NCBI RefSeq assembly: GCF_000384965.1
Contig: NZ_CM001844.1
Coordinates: 1,310,667-1,374,666, forward strand
Direction of reading: 5' to 3'
Source of the DNA: Bartonella bovis 91-4
GTDB taxonomy: Bacteria; Pseudomonadota; Alphaproteobacteria; Rhizobiales; Rhizobiaceae
Length of the DNA: 64,000 bases
This document shows positions 18,808 to 29,153 of this stretch, one piece after another. Made by a program: the position numbers and the translations under genes. The notes below the pieces were generated by a model. That model ran no database searches and had not been told where the DNA came from. It saw only the letters and a list, made by a program, of their open reading frames with translations. Within the stretch, counting starts at the first letter, position 1. Each line of letters starts with the position of its first letter.

Positions 18808-20042
18808 TGAACAACAAGCTCCGCATGAAGAGCACCTGCAGTTTTAATGGCCTGCAAAACTGCTATAATGGCTGTTGGTTTGACACCGATCTGATTAAGC
18901 CCTTTAATGAGATTATCCAAATCTACTCCATCTAAAATACCAATATTGGATACTGGCTGATCAACATCAACAGATGTTCTAGGCACAACAACCGTATCAC
19001 CATCACTAAAAGGGTTTGGCTGCGAAACTTCTGGCTCTTCTGTTACACGAACCGTTAAACTACCATGTGAAATCGCCACACGTGAAACACGCACTTTTTC
19101 ACCAATGACAACAGTTCCTGTACGCTCATCAACAACCACACGTGCCACTTCATCTGTAGGAACAGGAAGCATTTCAATTTCAGCAATAAAGCGCGCCATT
19201 GAAATATTACGCGGTTTATTCAAAACAACAGTCTTCGCATCACGTTCTTTAGCAACATTATGCTTATAACGCTTATTGGCAAAAATATTAATTAAATCTG
19301 ACACGCGAACAGCTGTTGAAAAATCAGAGTTGCGCAATTCCAAAATAACCTCGTTACTCTGGTTGAAATTGCCCTCAATTTTCTGCTCCACCAACGCACC
19401 ATTAGGAATACGACCTGATGTTGGAACACCTTGCGTTACACTTTCTGCTACTCCTTGAGCACCAAAACCAGAAATAACCATATTGCCTTGCGCTACTGCA
19501 TAAGTTTTACCATCTGCCCCAAGAAGTGGCGTCATCACCAATGTTCCACCTTGCAAAGACGTTGCATCTCCCAACGCAGAAACCGTCACATCAATGCGTG
19601 ATCCTGGAGTAGCAAAAGGAACCATCTCAGCCGTAACAATGACAGCAGCAATATTATTGGCACGCGATGCACCAGGAGGAGGACTCATTCCCAAATTATC
19701 AAGCATGGCTCGCATAGCTTGCTCTGTAAAAGGTGAATTTCGCAAAGAATCACCTGTACCATTCAAACCAATCACCAAACCATAACCTACCAATTGATTA
19801 GAGCGCACACCTTGAATTTCTGCAATATCTTTCAAGCGTGCGACCGCACTTGGACGAACCAAATCTGCGTAATACATTTTAGCAGGATCACCACCAGATC
19901 CTAACCAAGAAGCATCAGATGCCGCCGGAAAGGTATACTGCTCTACATTTTTGCCCCCTTCATCCGCAAACGCTGGGATAAAGACTGAAAAAAAAACTAT
20001 AAAAGAAGCAAAAAAGAAACGAGAAAGAGAACGCTCAACCAT
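18804..20042 (-). CDS. flgI: FlgI, P-ring protein
   Basis: 412 residues with a signal peptide ending near PAFA (about residue 26). FlgI blocks are plain: RLKDIAEIQGVRSNQLVGYG, GLNGTGDSL, ARANNIAAVIVTAEMVPFA and the C-terminal GVKPTAIIAVLQAIKTAGAL. It forms the P ring in the peptidoglycan layer around the rod. Its start shares one base with the flgA stop and its stop overlaps the motE-like gene. Confidence 0.97.
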   Translation of the reverse strand: MVERSLSRFFFASFIVFFSVFIPAFADEGGKNVEQYTFPAASDASWLGSGGDPAKMYYADLVRPSAVARLKDIAEIQGVRSNQLVGYGLVIGLNGTGDSLRNSPFTEQAMRAMLDNLGMSPPPGASRANNIAAVIVTAEMVPFATPGSRIDVTVSALGDATSLQGGTLVMTPLLGADGKTYAVAQGNMVISGFGAQGVAESVTQGVPTSGRIPNGALVEQKIEGNFNQSNEVILELRNSDFSTAVRVSDLINIFANKRYKHNVAKERDAKTVVLNKPRNISMARFIAEIEMLPVPTDEVARVVVDERTGTVVIGEKVRVSRVAISHGSLTVRVTEEPEVSQPNPFSDGDTVVVPRTSVDVDQPVSNIGILDGVDLDNLIKGLNQIGVKPTAIIAVLQAIKTAGALHAELVVQ

Positions 20043-20500
20043 TAAAAACCTACTCTCACGTCACCATTTTGTAAAACAGTGCCTATCACGATACGGCCTG
20101 AATCAGCATTACGAACTCGAATAACATCGCCTGAAGATCCTGACTGTAAAACCACACCCAAAGCAGTAATCTGCAAATTATTTGTTTGAAAAATTAACTT
20201 GGTTGTTTGACCACGCTCAACTAAAACTGGATCTCCCAAAGAAGCAAGTGAAATGGGGCGACCAGCTGTTAAAGTGCGTTTTGCAACCTTATTAAGAAGC
20301 TGATTCATCTGTGTAGCATACAAAGAAGCAGCTTCAGATTTTATAAAAAAACTTTTTTCACTTAAACCTACATCACTCACACGCTGTCCAGCATAAACGG
20401 ACTTATTAGGAACGAGAAAACTGACCCTATCAGCATAAACTACTGCCGATGAAAAGCATGATAACAAAAAAGCTGTAAGTAAAAGCAAAAGCCTTTTCAT
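20042..20500 (-). CDS. flgA: FlgA, P-ring assembly chaperone
   Basis: 152 residues with a signal peptide (MKRLLLLLTAFLLS to VVYA, about residue 23). The remainder is the SAF/FlgA C-terminal domain (AGRPISLASLGDPVLVERGQ, then ITALGVVLQSG and RVRNADSGRIVIGTV). It is shorter than enteric FlgA, which is normal for rhizobia. In the periplasm it helps FlgI assemble. It is five bases downstream of flgG and one base overlaps flgI. Confidence 0.94.
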   Translation of the reverse strand: MKRLLLLLTAFLLSCFSSAVVYADRVSFLVPNKSVYAGQRVSDVGLSEKSFFIKSEAASLYATQMNQLLNKVAKRTLTAGRPISLASLGDPVLVERGQTTKLIFQTNNLQITALGVVLQSGSSGDVIRVRNADSGRIVIGTVLQNGDVRVGF

Positions 20501-20505
20501 AGCAT

Positions 20506-21300
20506 TTACCTTAAATTCTTAGAAACAACCGCTGCCATTTCATCTGACGCCTGAATTACTTTAGAATTCATTTCATAAGAACGCTGCGCTGCGATTAGTT
20601 CTGTGATTTCTTTTACAGGATCAACATTAGAAGATTCAAGCATTGCCTGCATAATGCTGCCATATCCTTCATCCTTTGGAAAACCTGGTACCGGTGCACC
20701 AGAAGCAGGTGTCTCACGGAAAAGATTATCCCCTACTGCTTCCAAACCAACTGCGTTGACAAAGTTAACCAAATTAAGGCGGCCAGCTTCCACAGGATCA
20801 GGATCCATATCAGTTTGATAATAAACAATCCCATCAGGGCTTACTGTTATATTCTTACTTCCCACAGGAATCGTAATAACAGGTTGCACTAAATTGCCAT
20901 CCAATGTTTCAATCTGCCCTGTTTCACTTAAATTAAAAGAACCAGAACGTGTGTAAAAAACATTGCCATTAGGATCTTGCACTTCAAACCAGCCATTTCC
21001 GTTAATAGCTAAATCCAATGCATTGCCAGTTTGAACAAAGGCCCCTTGCATATTGACCTTACGAACTGCTGCAGTGCGCACCCCCATTCCAATCATCGCA
21101 CCCTCAGGTACAATGGCTTGATTGAGCATATTGGGAACACCAACTGCACGATCTGCTACATACATTAAATCGGCAAATTCTGCACGCGCACGTTTAAAAC
21201 CGGTTGTGTTAATATTCGCTAAATTATTAGCAATAACATCAAGGTTTGTTTGCTGAGCAGCCATACCTGTTGCAGCAATTGAAAGTGATCTCATGACCAT
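20506..21300 (-). CDS. flgG: FlgG, distal rod protein
   Basis: 264 residues with the rod/hook N-terminal motif ([26 protein letters not shown]) and the C-terminal block ([28 protein letters not shown]). The start at 21300 has AGGA upstream; Met3 at 21294 is possible. It builds the distal rod inside the P and L rings encoded by its operon neighbours. Confidence 0.97.
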   Translation of the reverse strand: MVMRSLSIAATGMAAQQTNLDVIANNLANINTTGFKRARAEFADLMYVADRAVGVPNMLNQAIVPEGAMIGMGVRTAAVRKVNMQGAFVQTGNALDLAINGNGWFEVQDPNGNVFYTRSGSFNLSETGQIETLDGNLVQPVITIPVGSKNITVSPDGIVYYQTDMDPDPVEAGRLNLVNFVNAVGLEAVGDNLFRETPASGAPVPGFPKDEGYGSIMQAMLESSNVDPVKEITELIAAQRSYEMNSKVIQASDEMAAVVSKNLR

Positions 21301-21339
21301 GTTTTTTTCCTATATTCTTTTAAACTTTCTTTAGCCTAT

Positions 21340-21684
21340 CTAAATTTGCATCCGGCTTACTTCAAGATATGCTTGCACCATCTTATCACGTAAAGCAATA
21401 GCCGTACTTAAAGACCGCTCAGCTGCCATTACAGAATTTACAACTTCACGCACACCAACATCACTGCCAGACAGGCCACCAATAGAAAGACTTTCTGCAT
21501 TTTGCAATTTCATTTCAGCTGCTCCCACAATTTCAGACAAAATTTTACTAAAACTGACACTGCTACCTTCTTCAGCCGCACCGACGGGTAAATGTTGCAC
21601 AGCAGCACTATTCATCTGCCCACTTATTTGGTTTAATGAATCAAAAGAACTATGAGACATCATAGAAGTGAGGGCTTGGATCAT
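21340..21684 (-). CDS. fliE: FliE, MS-ring/rod junction protein
   Basis: 114 residues, the usual FliE size. The C-terminal half has the conserved pattern ([33 protein letters not shown]). It connects the MS ring to the proximal rod. It lies between flgC and flgG as in other rhizobia. Confidence 0.95.
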   Translation of the reverse strand: MIQALTSMMSHSSFDSLNQISGQMNSAAVQHLPVGAAEEGSSVSFSKILSEIVGAAEMKLQNAESLSIGGLSGSDVGVREVVNSVMAAERSLSTAIALRDKMVQAYLEVSRMQI

Positions 21685-21746
21685 TTTTTAACGCTCCTAC
21701 AAAAATTCAAATATAAAATTCGCTGATAAAGAAATTCATGGCTTTA

Positions 21747-22160
21747 TCATTTCAGTAAATCAATTGTCTGTGAAACCAAATCGCGTACCTGGCGGACAAC
21801 TTGTAAATTCGCTTCATAAGAGCGATTTGCTTCACGCATATCTGCCATTTCTACAATAGAATTGACATTGGGATATTTCACATAGCCATTACTATCAGCA
21901 GCCAAATGCCCTGGTTCATAACGCATAATAAAAGGCGCTTTATCATTACCAATACGTGTTACTTGTACGCCCTGTGTGTCACTATAAGGGTTAAGAGCAG
22001 CTTCAAAACTGACAGTCTTGCGTCGATAAGGCGCCGCACCTGGAAATTTTCCTGTTGAATTGGCATTGGCTAAATTTTCAGCGATAATACGCAAACGCAT
22101 TGACTGTGCACTTAAACCTGTTGTAGCAACTTGCTCTGCCGCGATTAGTCTATCAGCCAT
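21747..22160 (-). CDS. flgC: FlgC, proximal rod protein
   Basis: 137 residues. The rod-protein N-terminus (GLSAQSMRLRIIAENLANANST), the PYRRKTVSFE block and the C-terminal ADMREANRSYEANLQVV mark it as FlgC. It starts two bases after flgB ends, so the two rod proteins are made together. Confidence 0.97.
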   Translation of the reverse strand: MADRLIAAEQVATTGLSAQSMRLRIIAENLANANSTGKFPGAAPYRRKTVSFEAALNPYSDTQGVQVTRIGNDKAPFIMRYEPGHLAADSNGYVKYPNVNSIVEMADMREANRSYEANLQVVRQVRDLVSQTIDLLK

Positions 22161-22162
22161 AA

Positions 22163-22549
22163 TTACGATCCTCCTTTAACTGTCACCATCATCATACGAT
22201 GAAAAGCTTTAACAATGGCAGTATTGAGAGACATCTCACGATTAATCTCCCCGCCTTTACGCATTTCTTCTTCTAAATCAACATTATTCCCAGAATGCGT
22301 AATTTCCATCACATTTTCAGAGCGAATAGCTTGGGCTTCCATACCATTGTCAGTCAAATCTATATGACGAACATTGGTAACAGCCATAGAAATCTTTTGA
22401 TTTTGCAAAACAGTCGGAAAATCTTGAACATCACGAGCTTTGTACCCTGGTGTATTAGCATTAGCCACATTACTAGCGATCGCCTTCTGGCGCACAGTTA
22501 ACCAATCTGCTTGTTTATTGGCAATATCAAAAAGATTGACTGAATCCAT
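22163..22549 (-). CDS. flgB: FlgB, proximal rod protein
   Basis: 128 residues, with the N-terminal motif RQKAIASNVANANTPGYKARD and the C-terminal REMSLNTAIVKAFHRMMMV. It is the first gene of the flgB-flgC-fliE-flgG-flgA-flgI run; fliI lies over 300 bp further upstream, so a separate promoter just before flgB is likely. Confidence 0.96.
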   Translation of the reverse strand: MDSVNLFDIANKQADWLTVRQKAIASNVANANTPGYKARDVQDFPTVLQNQKISMAVTNVRHIDLTDNGMEAQAIRSENVMEITHSGNNVDLEEEMRKGGEINREMSLNTAIVKAFHRMMMVTVKGGS

Positions 22550-22882
22550 AATCTATAACCTTTAACTCTTGGGAGAAGTAATAAGAAAATAATCTTGTGC
22601 GAGCCTTGTCTGTATGTTTTTTAAAATAAAGCAAAAATATCGACTTATATTTATTCTTTTTAAAAAATAAGCTAAAAAATAAATTATATAATGTATAAAT
22701 TTTATATAAACCTTTCCTTTTATAAGTCATAAAATCAAGACAGTGACTCTTATTTGAAAATTAGCTCTTTAGTCTCATAAACTAAAACCATCTCTTCCTT
22801 TATAGATATAAAGTATTGCTATCTACAAACAAAATAACCTCTTTGAAAACAAATACTTTTTGATTTTGTTTCTTATAAACAA
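22550..22882. other. Non-coding gap between fliI and flgB
   Basis: 333 bp of AT-rich sequence with no convincing frame. It follows the fliI stop and precedes flgB on the minus strand, so it probably holds the flgB promoter. I see no clear terminator hairpin and no repeat. Confidence 0.5.
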
Positions 22883-24385
22883 TTATTGACTTTTCAACAG
22901 TTTTGCCAATTCATCATAAGGGTCATTAACAAGCGGCATATCAGGGCCTTGTTTCATAGCAGCATAAATAGATGGCACTAAAAAGATTGCCTGATCAAGG
23001 ATATGATCTGCCCCCGCACGATAAGCGCCCATTGCACGTAAATCACGTGTTTCTTCATATCTAAAAATCATTTCCTTCAAATTTTGAACCAATATGCGCT
23101 GTTCATCTGTCCAGCTATGAGGTGCCAAACGCGAAATAGAAGCCGGAATATCAACAGCAGGAAATCTTCCCTGTGCAGCAATAGCACGATCAAGCACAAT
23201 ATGGCCATCTAAAATCCCGCGAATTGCATCAGAAATAGGGTCATTATGATCATCGCCATCAACCAAAACTGCGTAAACACCCGTAATAGATCCTTTGCCT
23301 TCTCTACCTGGGCCTGCTCGTTCTAATAAACGTGGCAACTCACTAAAAATACGGGGAGGAAATCCACGTGAAACAGGCGGCTCATGAGCAGAAATGGCAA
23401 TTTCGCGCATCGCTAATGCATAACGCGTGATAGAATCAACCACCAGTAAAACATTGTCACCTAAAGAAGAAAAATATTCAGCAATTGTTGTTGCCATGAT
23501 TGGAGCTAAACACCGCATCATGGGGCTTTCATCACCTGTCGCAATCACCCCAACAACCTTGTCTAATTTGCTGTGCAATGTATCATCAAGCATATCACGC
23601 ACTTCACGGCCACGCTCACCTGTGAGAGCTAAAACAACTGTATCAAAATGATCAGCTTGCATCATCATTGACAAAAGAGTGGATTTTCCAACCCCAGAAC
23701 CAGCAAAAATTCCAATACGCTGACCAAAACAAAGAGGCGTGAAAATATCAATCACTTTAACGCCTGTACGTAACCCCTTCTTTACACGTGCACGTTTAAG
23801 TGCTGGCGGCACGTCACCCTCAACCGCTATATTGCGTGGACCAGAAAGAAGTGCCCCTTTACCATCGATAGCCTCCCCCAAAGCATTAACAACACGACCA
23901 CACCAAGAACGATCTGGCGCTACAAAAAGCGGACCTTGTGGAAAAACAGAAGCCATAAGAACAGGAACAACGGTTTCATCATAAGGCTTAATTAAAACAT
24001 TTTCTTCATTAACACGAATAATTTCACCTCGTACTGCCTGCCCATCACAATCAATACACACTGTATCCCCGAGCAACACAGACTGTGATAAGCCCCGTGC
24101 AACCAATGTACCACGCGCCACATCGCTTATAACGCCCCCTTGGGTAACCAAATGAGAGGAATGATCATTTTTACGTGTTACAAAAGAAAGCAATCGGCTC
24201 AAAGCTGTAGGTGAAGTATCCGTCTGCACCCCTTTAGCAGAGGAAGCAGCACCCTCTCCATCTGTAAACTCTGCATTCACAAGATCTGCATCTGTAAGAG
24301 GAAAAGTCTTTGTATCTGAAGAAACCACTGGCGTAGTATCTGTTAAAGCAACCGTTGATGCAGGATCATTTTTGCTTTTTTGCAT
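22883..24385 (-). CDS. fliI: FliI, flagellar export ATPase
   Basis: 500 residues from the ATG at 24385, preceded by AAGAG; an in-frame GTG at 24397 overlaps that site and is less likely. Walker A (GIFAGSGVGKSTLL, about residue 230), Walker B (NVLLVVDSITRYA) and the F1-like ERGREVRD segment are present. The first 55 residues or so are a low-complexity Ser/Thr/Ala/Asp extension. It energises export of rod, hook and filament proteins, normally held by FliH. It lies between flgF and flgB on the same strand. Confidence 0.96.
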   Translation of the reverse strand: MQKSKNDPASTVALTDTTPVVSSDTKTFPLTDADLVNAEFTDGEGAASSAKGVQTDTSPTALSRLLSFVTRKNDHSSHLVTQGGVISDVARGTLVARGLSQSVLLGDTVCIDCDGQAVRGEIIRVNEENVLIKPYDETVVPVLMASVFPQGPLFVAPDRSWCGRVVNALGEAIDGKGALLSGPRNIAVEGDVPPALKRARVKKGLRTGVKVIDIFTPLCFGQRIGIFAGSGVGKSTLLSMMMQADHFDTVVLALTGERGREVRDMLDDTLHSKLDKVVGVIATGDESPMMRCLAPIMATTIAEYFSSLGDNVLLVVDSITRYALAMREIAISAHEPPVSRGFPPRIFSELPRLLERAGPGREGKGSITGVYAVLVDGDDHNDPISDAIRGILDGHIVLDRAIAAQGRFPAVDIPASISRLAPHSWTDEQRILVQNLKEMIFRYEETRDLRAMGAYRAGADHILDQAIFLVPSIYAAMKQGPDMPLVNDPYDELAKLLKSQ

Positions 24386-24428
24386 TGTACAATACACTCT
24401 TTATAAAAGACTTGTGTGGTCAACCACT

Positions 24429-25163
24429 TTAAGATTTTCCACCAAGAATTTGAATAGATTTAGAACGCATTTCTTCCTGCTGACGCAACATTGCTTCAAC
24501 CCTTTCAAAAGCACGGCTTACTTCGATAAGGCGCGTCATCTCGGCAACACCATTCACATTAGAACTCTCAATATAACCTTGTATAACTTTATCACCACCA
24601 CCCCCCTCTGACTGCATAGCAGGTCTATCAGGAATAACAGAAGAATTGGGACCATAACGCAATTGAGTCCCTTTCTGAAATTGAAACAGGCCAATTTTTC
24701 CAACCAAAACATCCTTTTGATAAATGCTCCCGTCTGCCGCAACACGAGGAGTACCCCCTGCAGGATTAAGCTGGATTGGCGCACCCCCATCATCTAAAAA
24801 AGACAGTCCTGTCACCGAAACCAAACCACCCTCTGGTGTCATAATCATTCGACCATCGCGGGTATAAACTGGCCCAAAAGAGGCTTGTATAGAAAAATAT
24901 GAATCACCCCCTACAGCAACATCAAGAGCATTACCGGTTTTCACCAAAGCACCTCGATCTGTTGAAATATATCCCTTACCAGCGCTCGTAAAAAAGACCT
25001 GATCCCTTTGTTCACGTGCAACGGGAGATACCAATGTGTCAAACTTCATACCACCAGAACGAAAACCTGGTGTATTAACATTTGCCATGTTTTGCGCAAT
25101 TGTTTCCATCCGGCGCGCCAAACTGATTTGACCCGACACTCCCACATAAATCGGATTTTGCAT
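24429..25163 (-). CDS. flgF: FlgF, rod protein
   Basis: 244 residues with the rod-family N-terminus (GVSGQISLARRMETIAQNMA) and C-terminal ESSNVNGVAEMTRLIEVSRAFE. FlgF is part of the rod between FlgC and FlgG. It lies 39 bp after the DUF1217 gene and 43 bp before fliI, giving a small operon. Confidence 0.95.
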   Translation of the reverse strand: MQNPIYVGVSGQISLARRMETIAQNMANVNTPGFRSGGMKFDTLVSPVAREQRDQVFFTSAGKGYISTDRGALVKTGNALDVAVGGDSYFSIQASFGPVYTRDGRMIMTPEGGLVSVTGLSFLDDGGAPIQLNPAGGTPRVAADGSIYQKDVLVGKIGLFQFQKGTQLRYGPNSSVIPDRPAMQSEGGGGDKVIQGYIESSNVNGVAEMTRLIEVSRAFERVEAMLRQQEEMRSKSIQILGGKS

Positions 25164-25202
25164 AAATCTGCCTCTTTTTTCTTACACTATGAATGATACC
25201 TT

Positions 25203-26003
25203 TTAGACGCCACCCCGTTTAAAGGATTGTAAAGCTACCATTGTTTCATGGGAAAACGCTAATCCGCTCCCTAAATTTGAATCTTGTAAAAGTGTGAGAG
25301 CAGGGTTTATGTCTGTTCGATTTTTTGCGTCATACATAGCAGAAAAACGCGCAATAAACTGCTCTAATTTCCTTGGATCTTCTAAATCTTCAAGTGACAT
25401 GCGTGATTCTAACAATGATTTTTGCGCTTCAATTTTTGATGAAAGCACACTTTCTGGAATATCCAGAGCCGTAAAAACCACAGCCGACAAAGCTTTATCA
25501 CCAAGAATTTGATAAGCCCAATTTTTTTCTGAAAGAAGACCGTTTCTAGTCATTTCCCCAATAGTACGGGTAAAATACAAAGCCAAACGCGTTCCTTCAT
25601 TTTCTTCACCAACTTTTACTTCTAAAGTTTGCTGCATATATTTATTCACAGTGCCTGTTTTTGCACTCTCTTGTTGAGTGGCTTCTTCACCATAAACACT
25701 AAAATTAAAAGCTGCTGCAAATTGCTGATAACGCTTATCTGTTAATTGCGAAGCATAATTAGGGTCTGAAAGTACTTTACGCATCATACCTTTTGCATAA
25801 ATCATATCTTCTAAGCCGTAAGCTTTCATAGCATAGTTATAGATTCGATCGTCTGCCAAAAAATCATCAACTGACCTTATACCTATAATATGGCTTACAT
25901 AATAATCTGTTTCTCGCTTAACCTGAGGTTCATTAAAAAGCTGACTAGACGTCTGTTTCATATTATCGATTGTACTTCTATAACTCATATATGTGCTAAT
26001 CAT
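25203..26003 (-). CDS. DUF1217-type flagellar-cluster protein
   Basis: 266 residues, no signal peptide or membrane segment. Its segments (RETDYYVSHIIGIRSVDDFL, RIYNYAMKAYGLEDMIYAKG, YYFTRTI-like helix and the C-terminal MYDAKN) match the DUF1217 family found beside flgF in rhizobia and Brucella. The function is unknown; the location, first in the flgF-fliI run and divergent from motA, argues for a role in flagellar assembly. Confidence 0.75.
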   Translation of the reverse strand: MISTYMSYRSTIDNMKQTSSQLFNEPQVKRETDYYVSHIIGIRSVDDFLADDRIYNYAMKAYGLEDMIYAKGMMRKVLSDPNYASQLTDKRYQQFAAAFNFSVYGEEATQQESAKTGTVNKYMQQTLEVKVGEENEGTRLALYFTRTIGEMTRNGLLSEKNWAYQILGDKALSAVVFTALDIPESVLSSKIEAQKSLLESRMSLEDLEDPRKLEQFIARFSAMYDAKNRTDINPALTLLQDSNLGSGLAFSHETMVALQSFKRGGV

Positions 26004-26279
26004 AGCAAACCTCTCTTTAGACAGATTTTTTAAAATATAAAACTTGTCTGAAACTGATGATAAAACTGCTTTTTATTGTAACAAAATTTTATTACAATAG
26101 TATTTTTAATTTAGCTTTGTTAATATATTTAAAGTTTTTTCATAAATTCTTGCGCATTTTAACACTTTTTTACAGCATGACATAAAATTACAAACAATTC
26201 ACCATGAAAAATTGGTAAGCTTTGCGCAAGCATAAATATTTATCTTTCGCTTAAATTATAAAAATAGGAGGGCACGGTA
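26004..26279. promoter_or_regulatory. Divergent promoter region between the flgF and motA operons
   Basis: 276 bp, AT-rich, between two divergent flagellar operons, so it must contain both promoters. Only the motA ribosome binding site (AGGAGG, 26266-26271) can be placed with certainty. No specific regulator box is claimed. Confidence 0.55.
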
Positions 26280-27155
26280 TTGGGTGTCATCATAGGATTA
26301 GTACTCACTTTAGGATGCATAATTGGCGGCTATATGGCCATGGGTGGGCATCTTAATGTTTTGGTGCAACCATGGGAATTTGTTATTATTTTGGGTTCAG
26401 CTATTGGTACTTTCATCATCTCTACTCCTTTTAACGTAATTAAAGATACAATGAAAGCAACATTGGAAGCAATAACAGATGCTGTTCCTAAACAAAAAGA
26501 TTTTTTAGCAACCTTAGGTTTGCTCTATGTTCTTATGCGGGAAATGCGCTCAAAATCACGCTCTGAAATGGAAGGTCATGTTGACAATCCTAAGGAATCT
26601 TTACTCTTTCAGCAATATCCTTTAGTTTTAAAAGATGATTCTTTAACCAACTTTATTTGTGACTATTGTCGTCTTATCATTATGGGAAACGCTCGCCCTT
26701 TTGAGATTGAAGCCTTAATGGATGAAGAAATTCATACAATTTCAAAAGATTCTGAAAAATCTTCTCAAGCTCTCCAAAATATGGCCGATGCCCTACCAGC
26801 TCTTGGTATTGTTGCAGCTGTTTTGGGTGTGATTAAAGCCATGGGGGCTATTAGTGAACCACCAGAAGTGTTAGGGCATTTGATTGGAGCAGCTCTTGTT
26901 GGAACATTTGCCGGTATTTTCTTTTCGTATAGTGTTTTTGGCCCTGTTGCCACAAAAATCAAAACAGTGCGCCATAAAAAAACACGCATATATATTGTTG
27001 TGAAACAAACACTGTTGGCTTATATGAACGGTGCAATACCACAAATCGCATTAGAATATGGACGCAAAACCATTTCAGCAAAAGATCGCCCAACAATTGA
27101 TGTTGTAGAGCAACACACAATCGTTGGTTCAGGTGCTGAAAAAGAGGCCGCTTGA
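26280..27155 (+). CDS. motA: MotA, flagellar stator protein (TTG start)
   Basis: 291 residues beginning at TTG, eight bases after a strong AGGAGG. The next residues ([23 protein letters not shown]) match the known N-terminus of MotA, so TTG is the real start. Four membrane segments are visible; the third holds [19 protein letters not shown] with the conserved prolines. It forms the proton channel with MotB, encoded 24 kb away. It leads the motA-fliM-fliN-fliG-flhB operon. Confidence 0.96.
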   Translation: MGVIIGLVLTLGCIIGGYMAMGGHLNVLVQPWEFVIILGSAIGTFIISTPFNVIKDTMKATLEAITDAVPKQKDFLATLGLLYVLMREMRSKSRSEMEGHVDNPKESLLFQQYPLVLKDDSLTNFICDYCRLIIMGNARPFEIEALMDEEIHTISKDSEKSSQALQNMADALPALGIVAAVLGVIKAMGAISEPPEVLGHLIGAALVGTFAGIFFSYSVFGPVATKIKTVRHKKTRIYIVVKQTLLAYMNGAIPQIALEYGRKTISAKDRPTIDVVEQHTIVGSGAEKEAA

Positions 27156-27157
27156 AC

Positions 27158-28111
27158 ATGACTGAGCAGACTGAACACAACATCAATGAAGAGAAAAAAC
27201 AAGATGTGTTGGCCCAACACATCTTGCGTGCTGCTGGTCTGTCAAGTGATGACCTTATGTCATTTCAATATGTGTTTCGTGATGCAGCAAGCAATCTTTG
27301 TGCACAGTTGGGTCATTATACATCCTTAGAATTTGCTATCGATGTACAATCGCTTGATACACTCAAAGCTGATAAGCTTGCTCAAGCGATAGCAGCAGAT
27401 ACATTATTGATTTATTTTAGTTCCAATCTGTGGGGAGACGATGTTATCTTTGTTCTAGATACAGCCTTGGTTGATCTTATAACAGAAGCGTTTTTTGGTG
27501 CAGCAGAGCCAAAGATTATAAACCGTAATGGGCGCCCCTTCAGTCCAACAGAATACAAAATAAGTGAATATTTTGGAAAATTGCTGGCTAATACAATGGA
27601 CGGCATATTTGGTACAGGAGATGGATCTCTTTTACTTTTCAAGCAAACACTCAAAGCGCAAGAATTTAATTTAGAAACCTTTCATCAATCACAGATGTTT
27701 TCTTGCAATCTTGGGGTTAAATGTAATGAAATAGAAGCAACCGTAAATATCTTAATGCCACGCAGTTGCCACCGCCCTATTCAAGAAGCCGTTACCCGAG
27801 CTTTGCGTACACCTGCAAAACACACAGATCCGCTTTGGGCTAAACGTTTAAAACAAGAAGTAAGCCGAACGCACGTATGTATTGAAGCTTTTATCCAACA
27901 AGGATCAATGACTTTAAATGAATTATCAAAGCTTCAAATAGGGCAAGTTCTGCCCCTTCCTGCCAATAGTGTTAAACAGATAAAATTACGCAGTGGCAAG
28001 AAATCTCTTTATAAATGCTCCCTTGGTAAAAAGGGGAAAAATTTTTCCATCCGGGTCACTGACCCTATTGATGAAGAAAAGGAAATGATTGATGAGCTGG
28101 TTCATAGTTAA
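27158..28111 (+). CDS. fliM: FliM, flagellar motor switch protein
   Basis: 317 residues from the ATG at 27158. An in-frame TTG at 27152 overlaps the motA stop and is the alternative; AAGAGG precedes both. The middle CheC-like domain and the C-terminal SpoA domain (LSKLQIGQVLPLPANS, about 255-270) are visible, but overall similarity to enteric FliM is low, as usual in rhizobia. It joins FliG and FliN in the C ring and sets rotation. Confidence 0.88.
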   Translation: MTEQTEHNINEEKKQDVLAQHILRAAGLSSDDLMSFQYVFRDAASNLCAQLGHYTSLEFAIDVQSLDTLKADKLAQAIAADTLLIYFSSNLWGDDVIFVLDTALVDLITEAFFGAAEPKIINRNGRPFSPTEYKISEYFGKLLANTMDGIFGTGDGSLLLFKQTLKAQEFNLETFHQSQMFSCNLGVKCNEIEATVNILMPRSCHRPIQEAVTRALRTPAKHTDPLWAKRLKQEVSRTHVCIEAFIQQGSMTLNELSKLQIGQVLPLPANSVKQIKLRSGKKSLYKCSLGKKGKNFSIRVTDPIDEEKEMIDELVHS

Positions 28112-28529
28112 TATAGCAAGTGCGCTTCTAGCACTGATATCGTTAAGTATTTTTATTATAACCACACGAAAATTGACAACAACAATCCATATGGGTCGGG
28201 AATTGGCTAAACAAGTTCAAACCGGAACTGTTTGCCTTGATCGAGCGCTTTCAATATTGCGTGAAGAACATCAAGAGTTTCGCGATGAAAACCGCAAAAT
28301 GGATGCACGTATTATTGAATCAACACGGATTCGGCGCAACATTGATCGCTCGGTAGCTCATATGGAAAATATCCGCAATCAACTACAAAGTGATCTTGAC
28401 CATTTTCGTACAACTTTAACTGCTAAAGCTCCTAGGCCTACAATGAAATCTAGTGCACAACATATGCATCGACAACCACCAATTGTTCCTAAAAACTTTC
28501 CGGTTTTTGTACAGCGTAAAATACATTAA
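28092..28529 (+). CDS. Small membrane-anchored coiled-coil protein between fliM and fliN
   Basis: 145 residues from the ATG at 28092, overlapping the fliM 3' end by 20 bp. One N-terminal membrane helix (about 3-25, FIVNIASALLALISLSIFII) is followed by a charged coiled coil (about 55-115) and a basic tail. It resembles the small alphaproteobacterial proteins annotated as DUF6468 in flagellar clusters. Function unknown; the overlap implies coupled translation with FliM. Confidence 0.7.
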   Translation: MSWFIVNIASALLALISLSIFIITTRKLTTTIHMGRELAKQVQTGTVCLDRALSILREEHQEFRDENRKMDARIIESTRIRRNIDRSVAHMENIRNQLQSDLDHFRTTLTAKAPRPTMKSSAQHMHRQPPIVPKNFPVFVQRKIH

Positions 28530-28630
28530 AATTCTCTAAATAATAAAATATAATTTTAAAAAATAGAAAACCTTAAAACCTTTATACACGAAAGAGTATA
28601 AGGTCAAAAAACAAAGAATACGGTGACAGA

Positions 28631-29125
28631 ATGACAAATGATATAAATCCTCCTGGAGGGGGTAAAGGAGTTAATCCAACAACACCACCTCGCCCTGCAA
28701 CACCACCTCGTCCTACAGGGGCAAACCCTGGGATGCCAAGTAATGTTGGAACAAGTGCACACCAACCAGGGGCTGGTGCCGCTAGTGCAACATCAAGCAG
28801 TGGCCCTGCTTTTACATCAGCAGGAAATACCGTTGGAAGCATGGGTGCTACAAATGCACAAAAAAATACAAATGGAGTGCACAGTAATCCAGAACTCATT
28901 ATGAGTATCCCAGTTGAGGTTCAAATTGTTTTAGGCTCAACCACCATGCCAGTAGCAAATCTAATGGATTTAGGCCGCGGCTCAGTGATTACGCTTGACA
29001 AGCAAATTGGAGATCCTATTGATATTGTCGTCAATGGCCGTATCATTGCGCGTGGTGAGGTTATTGTCCTAGAAGACGACCCTTCCCGTTTTGGGGTTAG
29101 CCTTACCGAAGTCATGAGTAAATAA
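28631..29125 (+). CDS. fliN: FliN, flagellar motor switch protein
   Basis: 164 residues. The first 80 residues or so are a Pro/Gly/Thr/Ala-rich, probably disordered extension (NPPGGGKGVNPTTPPRPATP). The SpoA domain follows (SIPVEVQIVLGSTTMPVANL, GSVITLDKQIGDPIDIVVNG, ARGEVIVLEDDPSRFGVSLT). It forms the lower C ring with FliM. It lies 101 bp after the preceding gene and 28 bp before fliG. Confidence 0.95.
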   Translation: MTNDINPPGGGKGVNPTTPPRPATPPRPTGANPGMPSNVGTSAHQPGAGAASATSSSGPAFTSAGNTVGSMGATNAQKNTNGVHSNPELIMSIPVEVQIVLGSTTMPVANLMDLGRGSVITLDKQIGDPIDIVVNGRIIARGEVIVLEDDPSRFGVSLTEVMSK

Positions 29126-29153
29126 ATCAACTTGCAAAATGTGAAAAACAAAT

